Shown here piece after piece: positions 13,350 to 21,800 of a stretch of 64,000 nucleotides of DNA. Made by a program: the position numbers and the translations under genes. The DNA comes from Lycium barbarum (taxonomy: Eukaryota > Streptophyta > Magnoliopsida > Solanales > Solanaceae). How positions within the stretch are numbered: position 1 is the first letter of the stretch; the number at the start of each line of letters is the position of its first letter. The DNA lies in contig NC_083342.1 in NCBI RefSeq assembly GCF_019175385.1, forward strand, positions 114,328,376-114,392,375. The letters are read 5' to 3'. The notes beneath the pieces are model-generated. The model had not been told where the DNA came from. It saw only the letters and a list, made by a program, of their open reading frames with translations, and did not search any database.

Positions 13350-16300
13350 ACTCCAGTTGGAGATTCTGTGGTTGTAGATAGAGTTTTTCGATCTTGTACT
13401 GTCACACTTACAGGGTCTAGCACCTGGGTTGACTTAGTGATTTTAGACATGATAGACTTTGATGTCATCCTGGGTATGAGTTGGCTAGCTCATTATCACG
13501 CAATCCTAGACTGTCATGCCAAGACAGTCATCTTAGCTATGCTCGGGGTGCCTAGACTTGAGTGGAAGTGTAACTTTAGTCCCTCACCGAAGAAAATCAT
13601 TTCTTTTATTCTTGCAAAGAAATTAGTGGCTAGGTGGTGTTTGGCTTATTTGGCACATATCTATGATACCAGTGTTAACGGTCCATCTATTAAGTCAGTT
13701 CCTGTAGTGCGTGAGTTTGCGAAGGTGTTTCCCGCAGATTTGTCGGGCATGCCACCGGACCGTGACATTTATTTCTGCATTGACTTAGAGCAACAAACTT
13801 GCCCTATTTCCATCTCGCCATATCGGATGGCACCAGTAGAGTTGAAGGAATTAAAAAAACATCAGGATCTTCTTAGTAAGGGCTTCATCCGTCTGAGTGT
13901 CTCCCCGTAGGGCACTTCTGTTCTGTTTGTGAAAAATAAAGATGGGAATATGCGGATGTGCATTGATTACCGCCAATTAAATAAAGTCATCATTCGGAAT
14001 AAATATCCTATCCTTTGTATTGATGACTTCTTTGACTAGCTTCAGGGGGGTTCTGTGTTTTCAAAAATTGATTTGAGATTAGGATATCATCAGTTAAAAA
14101 TTCGGGCAGAGGATATTCCTAAGACAGCTTTCCGGATCAGGTATGGGCATTATGAGTTTCTGGTTATGTCTTTCGGGCTTACTAATGCCCCAGCTGCTTT
14201 GAAGTAATCGCTTACTCATGGTATTGATGAATTGATTCTGAGTCTTGATATGACTTGTGACATGGTGACTTGTGTTCCCTAATATTGACTTATTGATTGT
14301 TCACATTCCTTAATTGATTGTGGAACGGAAATACATTGCGATGAGAAAGATCTTATAAATATGAAAAGGCACATTTGACAAAGGGGTGAGGATGTGGCTT
14401 AGTTATGGGCTCGTGATCCGAGGTCAGTTTCAGAGCGAATGGTACATAGACACCATGAGTACCCTGCAGGTCATGACTATCTGGGGAAAACAATATCATT
14501 TAGCATGTGTGTACACGGTTGAGATACTTTCATTATTTATTGCATTGCATCGGACTCATGACTACTTGGCCAAACACTACCATTTAACATGTGTGTACAT
14601 ATACATGACATAGTTGAGATAATTTGTGAGATATAGCTGTGTTAGTGATTACATGATTGAGTTACTTTTATTGATTGTTGGTTGTGTGGGCTTATCTTAA
14701 TTCAGTGGGATGATTCTTGTTGATAACTTCTTGTGGTTATGTGTTGTTGTGCCTATATGTTATTTTATTGATTTTGTGATTTATGTATGATACTAGTCTT
14801 AGTCTGCCTATGATATCTACCGGTACATAGTGTTTGTACTGATACTACCTTGCTGCATTCTTTTAAGTGCAGATTGTGATCCACAAGCATCTACGAGACC
14901 TCATATTTAGTGTGAGGCTAGTTTCTGACAGATTTGAGGGTGAGTTCCCATCCATGCCAGGCCGCCTGAAGATCTTTCTTATTTTAGATGTCTACTTCAC
15001 TTCAGACATTTATGTTTATTTCAGACAGTTGTTCATTCTTTAGACGGTTATGTTTTAGAGTCCTTATACGATGACTTTCGAATTTTGGTGTTGTAATAGT
15101 TAGACTTCCGCACCTTTATTTATTTATGTCATGACAAGACGTTTGAATGATTATTACTTTGTTTATATTCTTGATATGTCTAAAAATGGCTAGGTAATTG
15201 GTAATCGTTGGATGGTTTGTTAAGAGGATTGGTTCACCACTAGGTGAATCAGTGTGGGTGCCACTCACGGCTATTTGGGTTGTGACATAACTAATAAAAA
15301 GTGAGAAGTAATATTTTTTGCTTCTTAATATTGTTTTATCAATTAAAATAAAATAACGTCATGTACTTTTTAATCTCACAATATAGGTCATGTATATAAG
15401 ATCATAATTACCTCGTCATCAATTTTCATTAGATAACGATAAAACTCTTTTTTTCTAAAAAATATGGGAAATATTTTTATTTCTTAATCTTCTGAATTGA
15501 AGTACGATAAGCATTTACTAATATAATCCTTGATTTTAAAGTTCAAACGAAAAAAAAGGGAGTCAACAGTAACTCCATCGATGATATTTTACAGATATTT
15601 TGTGATTTGAATCAATGTAATGAATTTTCTTATTTTATGACATTATGGTTGTTATATCTTTACCTAGATCTCTAATTTAAATTGTACAAAATGGCTCAAT
15701 TGTGTGCTCTAGGTGATACCTTAAAGTGGTGAGAAAATTCACTGCAGTTTAGTCAAGTTGCTTCATATAAATGCAACTTCACAAGTTATTGAATAAAAAT
15801 TAGGAATTAAATTGGACCAACCATGTCCTTTGTATGCGTGTAGGTCTAAATATGCCCTTATTAGTCTTCTATGTATATTCGGTCAAGTTCTATGTGAAAT
15901 AAGAGCATTTTTTTCCCAATTAAGTAACAATAGAAGCATTTTTTACCAAACTAATAATAGCACGGCACCTTTAGGCCAAACTATTAACGGAGAAAAATTT
16001 GATGAATTTCACATGCTTTAAGGGCATTTTCGATCATTTTCCGATAAAAGAAAGAAGAATATGGAAACCTATAAAGAAAAATAAAAGGCTTGAGAATGTA
16101 ACAAAGCTGTTAATTTACTACAGCTATCTAAATGTAATTTCCTTGCATATTTTATTACATCAAATCTGTAGGGACTAGGGAGTTATAGGATTTATCTTCC
16201 TTAGTTAGAATCATCTTTTCTTGTATTTAAACATTGATTTTTTGAGTAGTATACATGGAAAATTCTTCCATCACTTCGCTACATTACATGATACCAGAAC

Positions 16301-19262
16301 AAGATCAGTCGCTTCGCTGAAGGAGTAGTCTACTAGTCTTACTGTCTCACCAGAATTTCTTGTCCAATCATAAAATATTAAACTGTGTGGCCATCTCATC
16401 ATAGTCTACTAGTCTTACTGTCTCACCAGAATTTCTTGTCCAATCATAAAATATTAAACTGTGTGGCCATCTCATCTAAAAGCGTAAGCTTATAATTAAA
16501 GAGTTCAAAATTTTAATTACTTAAATATTATCTTTGACACACCCTTCCCGTGATCGGGGCGTAATTTTCTTTTTTCATGAGCCAAGAATGTGAAAATTCC
16601 CTTTTAATAATAGGAGGCAATAAAACTTGAACTCAAGACATATATGCGTGCTCTAATACCATATTTGAAATGTTTGATCATCTCATCTAAAAGCTTAAGC
16701 CTTTTAGAGTAAGCATAATTTTATTTACTTTTTCATTAATAATCACTTTCATATTACAAACTATTCAACTGGATCTCAAGCTCCACTTTAGTAAACTATT
16801 GTAATGGAAAGATAAGGATTCAAAGGTTTTAACACATTATTTTACACATTTTTACACATGAAGGAATGTGCCATTCGAAGTGGTGGAGTGATGTATTAGA
16901 ATGTTTATGTATTAGGTGATGGATAGATGTAATAAGGAACAAATGCCGAATCTGTTAATAATTGCCAGATTCGTCATTTATTCCTAATACAAAGTATTTT
17001 ACTAATTTTGAGCATGATTCAATTACTTGGAAGAGCCGGATCGGGTCTCGGGTCAAGGATTGGATCGGTTTTAGGGTTGGGTAATTGGGCTCTAAATAAA
17101 TTCAGGTACTAATTTAAATTTTAGAATATTTCTTCTAAAATTAATAATTGTCACGTCATTAAATAGGTACTGGAAGTTGTATTTCCGATTAAAATGAACA
17201 TGAAAGCTAATTAAGCAAAGTTAGATAACTTTTGAAAAACAAATTAAAAAAAATAGTGACTTTGATTGGCAAATTACGTACATTAGTTGAGTGATCATTC
17301 AAGAGAACAACTCATGAGTGATCATTCAAGAGAACAGCTCATCTATCTTGTTAGGTTTCTTTTGTGACAATGTGGACTAAACGAAAAAAGTGTTTGGTAA
17401 ATGACAGTATTTCAATATCACCTAGATGAAAGCAACCAAAACAGATTTGTCCGAGAGCATTGACGGAGTCAGGATTCTTAGTTAGGAGATTCAAAATATA
17501 AAATATAAAAAAAATTAACACATCAAGAAGTCAAGGAAATTCAATATCTACTACATATACATAAAAACTAACTTTAACCTTGTATATACAATATAATTTT
17601 TCGATGAAGGGCTTCGCTCCTGAACGTGAGTTAACACGAACTACCTCGGGCTTCTACATTTGTTTCTACTAGAGCATCCCACATTGATTGAGGGAATGGA
17701 CTAGCGTCTTCTTACATTTTCTATGGTTTAGGATAAATTTCATTTTATGAACTAACTTTTGAAGTTGAGTTAAGCTCGATGTTCATCTATGTTTGTACTT
17801 TGTAGTAATAGATCAAACATGACTTTGGAGGGATTTTCTTGTTGTCAGAGTTGATTTCTTGACCCAAAGAATAATGAAGAAAAGAATAAAGAACATGAAG
17901 ATCGAATGTTGCTAAAAAACATCATACGTAATAGGACTAATTAATATTCACAAGGCACGTTGCGATTTTGGGAACTGCTAAGCTGTTTTGGATTGAACTT
18001 GGTACAAAATAGTAATTTCTGCCCAAAAGATTATCAAGGTGTGTGACAAAGGAAACAACCAAGAGTATGGCCTTCCTAAACAAGACACTAATTAAGACAG
18101 TGAGCATGAAATGAAGTACTACAAACTTGACAACTGGCTCCCAGTACGTAGTTTTAATTAGCTTTGAAGTTCACATAAATAGCCTCTTTACAGCTCTAAA
18201 CAACTCAATAAACTCAGTTTCCTTTTAACTTTGTCAGTTAAGCATATCCCTTAGCTTAGTTTATCCGAACCACAGCCACATTGATAACAGTACTTTTTAA
18301 CTAAAATATTTAACCTTTACACCACGTATAGGGTGACGAGGCATAGTTTTACTTCAACTACTGATATCCCAAAATAAGGTACTAAGTGATACTCTTTAGG
18401 TTGTCTTCTTAATTATTACCAGATTTAACTCAAGGAAAACCTGATCCTGAGACATTTATATTATTATTAGTATTTCCCTTTTTAGTTATCGCATGACGTG
18501 AACAAAACTTACACGAAAAATTGAATGTATATATTTATTTGGTGCTGATCATAAAAGCCACTCAAGACGATTCTTTTGCCTAGGGTTAAGTTGCTGGATG
18601 GACAGTACCAAGCTTGTTGAAGCAATTGGATCTCTTAATAAATAACAGTTGATAAGAGAAGTCATTAGTTACCTGAATATTTTTGAACTTCAAGATAATT
18701 TTAAGCATTAATTCATCACCCTAAGAAGTAAAAAAGGTTGATTTTAAGTACATCAATTCATCTATCCCTCCATAATGAATTAAACTCCCGTACCACTACC
18801 TACTAGTGGATCGATTTAGGAAAGGAAAGATATGAGTAAAACTATATCACTTATAAAATCAATTGTGCTGCTTGATTTTTATTTCCAGGTACAAAGATGA
18901 GATCTGATGCAAATATGCAAGAAAATACAAACTCAATCAAGATGATGGACTTGTGGAAGTTTCTTGACATAAAAAATACAATCTTTAACATGAAGGCTGA
19001 TCATATATGCACGTAAAATGAGATGAAAACTTGAAATTAATACACCATATGATTTAAAGCAATAAAGATAAAGTACTTACCTTGAGCTAGCAAATTCATA
19101 GAGCTTGCCTCTTGGAGAAAAAATAACCAAACCAATCTCAGCATCACACAGAACTGAAAGTTCAAAAGCTTTCTTGAGCAAACCATTTCTGCGCTTAGAG
19201 AAAGTGACTTGCCTGCTTGTGGCGTTTTCTATACGCCTCATCTGAGTTTTCCCCCTCACCAT
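92..19262 (-). CDS. SOC1-like: SOC1/TM3-like MIKC MADS-box gene, 5' part (exons 1-5), giant intron 1, damaged 3' exons
   Basis: This is a type II (MIKC) MADS-box transcription factor gene of the SOC1/TM3 subfamily, whose members are nuclear DNA-binding proteins that bind CArG boxes and integrate flowering signals. The exon lengths 182, 85, 62 (ancestral), 103 and 42 nt follow the family pattern: Arabidopsis SOC1, recalled from knowledge, has exons of 182, 79, 62, 100 and 42 nt. Exon 1 encodes the whole MADS domain, exon 2 the I region, and exons 3-5 most of the K domain. Intron 1 is about 18.4 kb and full of transposons. Exons 6 and 7 are outside the window. The start is the ATG at 19262-19260, which gives the canonical MVRGKTQM N-terminus. 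The 3' half has a lost acceptor and several frame-breaking one-base changes, so the gene may be a pseudogene or may contain assembly errors. Subfamily identity is secure; functionality is not. Confidence 0.88.
220..322 (-). pseudogene. SOC1-like: Exon 4: K domain core with three one-base insertions
   Basis: The acceptor TTTCAG and the donor GAAAG|GTTACT bound 103 nt, while the family length is 100 nt. Across frames the K-domain motifs read [30 protein letters not shown] and RARK. Three single-base additions sit between these pieces: a G run of 4 instead of 3 near 311-314, an extra C after the Ser-Val codons, and an extra A before the Arg codon. Read straight through, the first insertion leads to a stop codon near the exon end. 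The three insertions sum to one codon, so the exon ends in phase, but most of it is out of frame. Confidence 0.85.
412..464 (-). CDS. SOC1-like: Exon 3: start of K domain, acceptor apparently shifted
   Basis: The reading frame [18 protein letters not shown] is visible, matching the start of the K domain. The family exon is 62 nt, which here would run 473-412. The bases expected to be the AG acceptor (475-474) are AA, so the nearest usable acceptor is TTTGCAG nine bases inside. That makes the exon 53 nt and drops Tyr-Leu-Gln in frame. The donor AAAAG|GTTCAA at 411 is also weak. The interval given assumes the shifted acceptor. Exon skipping is an alternative. Confidence 0.75.
580..664 (-). CDS. 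SOC1-like: Exon 2: I (intervening) region of the SOC1-like gene
   Basis: The exon is 85 nt, with acceptor TTTTGCAG before 664 and donor CAG|GTAGAG after 580. It completes the split serine codon and then reads [18 protein letters not shown] and on to VAQNLQ, ending on a codon boundary (267 coding nt, 89 codons so far). MQD/E-I-ERYKRH-KD is the hallmark I-region start of TM3/SOC1 proteins. The exon is 6 nt longer than the 79-nt Arabidopsis exon, with the difference in the variable acidic stretch. No lesion is visible. Confidence 0.93.
1170..1392 (-). mobile_element. tRNA-derived SINE (Solanaceae type)
   Basis: On the minus strand it starts with a tRNA-like head (GGGTGCGACTTAGTAGTC, A-box-like, then GGTTCGATTCC, B box) and ends in a short A/T tail near 1170-1180. 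The body is the common Solanaceae SINE body. Imperfect target-site duplications flank it: AAGATGGCAATA at 1158-1169 and AAGATGACAATA at 1393-1404, one mismatch apart. It lies in intron 1 in the same orientation as the gene. An ORF across it is fortuitous. Confidence 0.85.
2091..2285 (-). pseudogene. RNase H-like (RVT_3) fragment of a retroelement
   Basis: The minus-strand peptide contains [20 protein letters not shown]. This matches the C-terminal helix motif (H-x-x-REAN-x-VAD-LAK) of RNase H-like domains in plant non-LTR retroelements and ribonuclease H-like proteins. It is a short fragment inside intron 1 without partner domains. A related fragment occurs twice upstream (36491-36835 and 52200-52473). 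Confidence 0.55.
2860..3170 (+). mobile_element. Copia-type LTR fragment (probable solo LTR)
   Basis: The sequence has a run of GTTAGTTA-type repeats, then TTATAAATACC (TATA-like), a downstream AACTCATACAATCAA stretch and CTCTCTCAAT. This layout is typical of small Copia LTRs read left to right. No clear TG...CA ends or target-site duplication could be set, so the boundaries are approximate. Confidence 0.45.
3298..3548. mobile_element. MITE-like relic with GTTTGGCCA ends
   Basis: It is AT-rich and bounded by GCGTTTGGCCATAC on the left and GTGGCCAAACTAG on the right, an inverted terminal arrangement. A second internal GGCCAAAC lies near 3478. The target-site duplication is not clear. Confidence 0.4.
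3880..6870 (+). pseudogene. Decayed Copia LTR retrotransposon (gag-int-RT)
   Basis: The primer-binding-like site TTGGTATCAGAGCTGGT lies at about 3894-3910. Frames then show, in order, gag pieces ([23 protein letters not shown], a GRGRGR stretch at about 4590-4615), a protease-region WYLDFDA near 4802, an integrase piece ([13 protein letters not shown] near 5310), the integrase end ([15 protein letters not shown], 5788-5835, then [13 protein letters not shown]) and RT ([19 protein letters not shown] near 6525, CLYVDN near 6750). Stops and frameshifts are frequent throughout. The order is that of Ty1/copia elements. It lies antisense to the MADS gene in intron 1. The 3' LTR was not found. Confidence 0.8.
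4657..4690. repeat. Perfect 34-bp palindrome
   Basis: The sequence is self-complementary with no spacer: ACTTCCC, a run of seven A, TAATTA, a run of seven T, then GGGAAGT. It lies inside the Copia relic where a zinc-knuckle region would be expected. It could extrude as a hairpin. Confidence 0.8.
7600..7971 (-). CDS. Unidentified 123-codon ORF with signal-like N-terminus
   Basis: This minus-strand ORF has a basic start (MKKRN), a hydrophobic segment at residues 6-20 ([15 protein letters not shown]), a polar middle and a second hydrophobic stretch near residues 95-113. The N-terminus resembles a signal peptide or membrane anchor. I recognise no family. It lies inside intron 1 on the same strand as the MADS gene, in AT-rich DNA where an ORF this long can arise by chance. 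No splice sites or expression signals are evident. Most likely it is fortuitous or a transposon remnant. Confidence 0.2.
   Translation of the reverse strand: MKKRNYLVLISILIQIVLMCHKKDSYTDLVYFKEPANIGKTTIIANQGNSNTEKTKLFQAPIESEAPLLSKIELYYCPTRVMRGFPKRSIIKVLSYSMISLMFFGIISISPLSVECSYFLSNN
8040..8112 (-). mobile_element. SINE head fragment
   Basis: On the minus strand it reads GGGTGTGGGCCTAGTGGTCA then AATGAAGCGGGT. This is the same tRNA-like 5' head as the SINE at 1170-1392, but without the body, so it is a truncated copy. Confidence 0.55.
8541..8561. repeat. Poly-G tract (21 G)
   Basis: An uninterrupted run of 21 G sits directly after an AGAGGGGGGA purine stretch. Confidence 0.95.
8650..8895. mobile_element. 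MITE-like relic, left arm of an inverted pair
   Basis: It contains GTTAATAGTTTGGC and ATTGTTACTTAATTGGG, then a unit ending GCTACACGCATACA. The reverse complement of 15790-16045 carries the same blocks in the same order. The two copies face each other around the Ty3 element. Boundaries are approximate. Confidence 0.5.
9056..11358 (+). repeat. 5' LTR of the Ty3/gypsy element (2303 bp)
   Basis: It starts TGTACCGACC and ends GGGTCATGACA, followed two bases later by the primer-binding site stretch. A poly-G run of 21 lies at 9091-9111 near its start. From 10272 to the end it is matched by the truncated 3' LTR (14199-15287) with scattered substitutions. Confidence 0.9.
11363..11374 (+). promoter_or_regulatory. 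Primer-binding site for initiator tRNA-Met
   Basis: TGGTATCAGAGC lies just downstream of the 5' LTR end. It is the standard complement of the 3' end of plant initiator tRNA-Met used by most plant LTR retrotransposons. Confidence 0.92.
11570..14198 (+). pseudogene. Degenerate gag-protease-RT region of the Ty3/gypsy element
   Basis: The polyprotein starts [10 protein letters not shown] at 11570. The gag core lies at 12020-12490 ([43 protein letters not shown]), a zinc knuckle [15 protein letters not shown] at about 12855-12900, an aspartic protease with [12 protein letters not shown] at about 13217-13255, and RT from about 13740 ([38 protein letters not shown]). There are several frameshifts. 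Two in-frame TAG codons in RT (near 13908 and 14036) look like base substitutions of Trp and Gln codons. A run of 18 G interrupts gag at 12161, and a (TA)n repeat interrupts protease at 13305-13347. RT stops at the deletion junction near 14199, before the catalytic YxDD motif. Confidence 0.92.
13305..13347. repeat. (TA)n microsatellite in the protease region
   Basis: About 21 TA repeats lie within the protease reading frame and would encode alternating Tyr and Ile. They expanded after the element was inserted or in its parent copy. Confidence 0.9.
14199..15287 (+). repeat. Truncated 3' LTR of the Ty3/gypsy element
   Basis: It matches 10272-11358 of the 5' LTR in order, from TTGAAGTAATCGCTTAC to GTGCCACTCACGGCTAT and TGTGACA. 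The junction with RT has TTG/TTTG microhomology. Confidence 0.9.
15790..16045. mobile_element. MITE-like relic, right arm of an inverted pair
   Basis: Read in reverse complement it contains GTTAATAGTTTGGCC, CTATTGTTACTTAATTGGG and CCTACACGCATACA. The same blocks occur directly at 8700-8870. Confidence 0.5.
16326..16477. repeat. Exact tandem duplication, 76-bp unit, two copies
   Basis: Positions 16326-16401 and 16402-16477 are the same apart from the last base, starting TAGTCTACTAGTCTTACTG and ending CCATCTCATC. The near-identity indicates a recent event or an assembly stutter. Confidence 0.95.
17455..17645. mobile_element. hAT-type MITE relic
   Basis: It begins TTGACGGAGTCAGGATTCTTAG, carries GGAGATTCAAAATATAAA and ends ATTTTTCGATGAAGGGCTTC. 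It is the same family as the delimited element at 36857-37044, but without a visible target-site duplication. Confidence 0.55.
19081..19262 (-). CDS. SOC1-like: Exon 1: complete MADS domain of the SOC1-like gene
   Basis: The exon is 182 nt, giving 60 codons plus two bases. The peptide starts [20 protein letters not shown] and ends GKLYEFASS. It contains the SRF-type DNA-binding and dimerisation region: the [20 protein letters not shown] helix and the LCDAE...[10 protein letters not shown] beta strands. There is no stop or frameshift. The donor is a consensus AAG|GTAAGT at 19080. The split codon AG|C is completed by exon 2 to give Ser-Met-Gln, as usual in this subfamily. Bases just before the ATG read poly-T then AAG|GAG in gene sense, which could be the acceptor of a 5' UTR intron, an arrangement known in SOC1 genes. 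A transcript would be needed to decide this. Confidence 0.97.
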
Positions 19263-20664
19263 CTCCTTAAAAAAAAATCAAAAAAGATGGATGAAGTGAG
19301 GAAAATATAAAGAACAGTTGACCCAATTGATGAAGCAAGAGAGAGAGTTGATGAAGAAATAATTTTACCCAAAAGAGAATAAAATTTAGAAGGGTTAGCT
19401 ATAGAAATTTACAAAATTGGCAAAAACTCAGAAGCTTTTAGCTTGGAGGTTATGAGGCTAAAAAAGGGAAGTCCTAAATCTGATGTGTGATGTATGTGGA
19501 AGAGAAAAAGGTACAAGTTTTACTCACTTCTCAGCCCCATTCTTATGGTATATCATCAAAAGAAAGAAAGGGACAAAGCTAATTAGGGGCGGCTCAACAA
19601 ATTAGTGTCCAATATGATGTCTTAATTTATTTTATGTCATTTATTCCAATGACAAATGTAGATAACCTAAAAAGATTTATATTCAGAGGTAATGTAAAAA
19701 TCTAAATGAGTTTTTCTTTTAACACTAATATCAATCTTTATTTTAAAACAAAAAAAAATTATACTTGTTCCATCAAACATACTCGTCATATTTCCTTTCT
19801 AAGGAGTCTAATCGTATACATTTTGATCAATATTTTTAAGATATATTTTTTTCATCATATTGATATGAGAAAAATTACAACTTACAGTACTTTTCGTATA
19901 GTTTTAAATATCTAACTTTTATTATATTGAATTAATTAAATCTAGTTTAGCTTCCAATATTAATTAAATTGACTCTCAAAAGGTGAAAGATGCCAATTAT
20001 TTTAGAATGGAGGAAATAAATATTTCAGAGTTATTTAAGAAAATAACATATACACATACTATAATTAAAAAATGAGACCCCCAAAATTTGGGTACTAAAG
20101 CAATGACCTTAGAGGCCTTATCCTTTAGCCAGGCCTGAAGCCAATAAGAGTACTTAATTTCCTTACTCAATTGAGGATTTGATTTCTATAAATTGTGTAA
20201 AGAATTTTTACAATAGTTTTAATAAGTTGTGGACTTATAACAAATTTCACTTATTATGGATAATTGCATACTTTTAGATGATCTACTATTGTAATTTGCG
20301 TAATATTATTAGTGTCTAGAGAAAGAGAACTTAATTTGTCACTCAAATTTCATATCAATGCATGTCGTGGATGAGTCAAATTGGGTAGCCTATGCTTAGA
20401 CACATATAGGAAGGGTATCATACATATTAGCTAAAGAAGGAAGAAACTTTTTGGAAAAATAATCTACTTGACAGTTCCTCCTTTATTTATTTGTTACGTC
20501 TTTACGAGAAAGAAATACATAACTACTTTATAGAAACATTAGGGCTTGTAATGGTAATCGTAAGCCCTCCAGTACCTTATCTCATTCAGTCTAGCGTGAC
20601 TCTGTATTTTATTATGATGCATAATATCTATTATCTAACATAATTAAGTCATTTATATTATTAA
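19263..20664 (-). promoter_or_regulatory. 5' UTR and proximal promoter region of the SOC1-like gene
   Basis: This is the region immediately upstream of the ATG. In gene sense it has a CT-rich leader (CTCTCTCTC near 19340) and a pyrimidine-rich run before the ATG, typical of plant 5' UTRs. The stretch 19480-19545 (the complement of CAAGTTTT...TCTCAGCCC) is shared with 29195-29235 and 44290-44330 in the upstream duplicate units, which marks it as old promoter or UTR sequence. I could not place a single convincing TATA box or transcription start. From 19560 to 20660 it is AT-rich noncoding sequence. Confidence 0.5.
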
Positions 20665-21800
20665 GGGTGTGTTCGGTACGGAAGAAAACATTTTCCTCAA
20701 AATTGGAGCCCTCAAAAATAATTTTTTTTTGAAAAAAAAAGTTTTGACATTATTTTTTATTTTTTGCACCCCCAACACAAAACCCGTACCCTACCCCCCG
20801 GCAAAAAAAATTATTTTTTTGGAAAAAAAGTTGACTTTTTTTTTCACCCCACCCCATCCCGCACCGTACCCCCTGACCCCAACCCCCCCCCCCCCCCGGG
20901 TAAAAAAAATTATTTTTTTTGTATAAAAAGTTTTGACTTTTTTTTTGCACCCCACCCCACCCCGCACCCTACCCACCCCCTACGCCCTACCTCCAGCAAA
21001 AAAATTATTTTTTTTCAAAAAAAAAAAAGTTTTTTTTCCACCCCCACCCCAACCCGCACCCTACCCCTCCCCACGCCCGCACCCCTACCCCCGTCACCCC
21101 CCCTCCCCCTCCGCAAAAAAAAATTAATATTTTAAAAAAAAAGTTTTGACCTTTTTTTTGGTTTTTTCACCCCCCAACCCCCACCCCGCACCCCCCCCCC
21201 CCCCCCCACAAAAATATTTTTTTTTGAAAAAAAAATTTTTGACATTTGTTTTGGTTTTTTATGTTTGCGTGGTTAAAAATTAAAACTTTTGGAAGGGATG
21301 ATGGGGTATTTTGGGTGGGGGGTGTGTGGTGAAAAGATTTTTTTGGGGTAGGGGGTGTCTGGGGGTGTAGAAACCCGCAAAAGACAATAAAAAACTTCAA
21401 AAAAGATATGTTGGGGTTAGGGTTGGGGAGGGGGGTGTTGGTGTGGTATGGTTTCCACGCAAGGGGGGAGGGGTGATGGGGGATATGGTCGTGTAGAAAA
21501 TTTAAAAAAAAATAATTAAAAACTTCAAAAAAAATGTTGTGGGAGGGGGTAGGTGGGTGGGGGGTAGGGTGCGGGGAAGGGGATGGTGTATGGGTTAAGG
21601 GAGTGATTGGGGGTGGGGGTGCAAAAAAAAAAAAAAAAAAATGGAGGTGGGTGGGTTGGAGTTGGTGAGGCTTGAATGAGTTTTTTTTTAAAAACGTTTA
21701 CTATCAACCAAACGAACATGAAAAAATAAGTAAGAAATTTGCTTATTTTTCACTATCCAAATGAACATGAAAAATATTTTCCTCCATACCGAACCCACCC
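20665..21800. mobile_element. Tourist-like MITE inflated by C-rich/A-T minisatellite
   Basis: The terminal inverted repeats are GGGTGTGTTCGGTACGGA at the left and, in complement, GGGTGGGTTCGGTATGGA at the right. The 3-bp duplication TAA flanks it (20662-20664 and 21801-21803). Inside, a unit of about 85-100 bp (an A/T block with GTTTTGAC, then a CACCCCACCCCGCACCCTACC-like block) repeats about five times from 20700 to 21240. It is followed by G-rich units in the opposite strand sense to about 21660. It sits about 1.4 kb upstream of the MADS start codon. Confidence 0.75.

Larger units (their letters stand above)
9051..15292 (+). mobile_element. Ty3/gypsy LTR retrotransposon, internally deleted, with target-site duplications
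   Basis: The element runs from TGTACCGACC at 9056 to TGTGACA ending at 15287, flanked by the 5-bp duplication TAACT (9051-9055 and 15288-15292). It has a full 5' LTR (9056-11358), a primer-binding site, gag, protease and the first part of RT, then a direct junction into the middle of the 3' LTR. The rest of RT, RNase H, integrase and the first 1.2 kb of the 3' LTR are missing. It is oriented against the MADS gene. It is non-autonomous in its present form. Confidence 0.93.
665..19080 (-). other. Intron 1 of the SOC1-like gene (18,416 bp)
   Basis: The intron is bounded by GTAAGT at 19080 and TTTTGCAG ending at 665. A long first intron is usual in SOC1 genes, but this one is swollen by a SINE (1170-1392), Copia sequences (2860-3170 and 3880-6870), a 6.2-kb Ty3/gypsy element (9056-15287), an inverted pair of MITE-like relics (8650-8895 and 15790-16045) and tandem duplications. 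The stretches 1400-2090, 6870-7600, 8110-8535, 15293-15790, 16046-16325 and 16480-17450 are AT-rich and hold nothing else I can assign. The piece 1550-1850 is noticeably richer in GC than its surroundings, without a recognisable match. Poly-T lies at about 917-938. The last 1.1 kb (17950-19080) is part of the duplicated unit upstream. Confidence 0.88.

Noticed and set aside
20669..21719. Overlapping proline-rich or glycine-rich ORFs on both strands
   Set aside because: They are translations of the C-rich/A-T minisatellite in the MITE. Composition is periodic and all frames are open.
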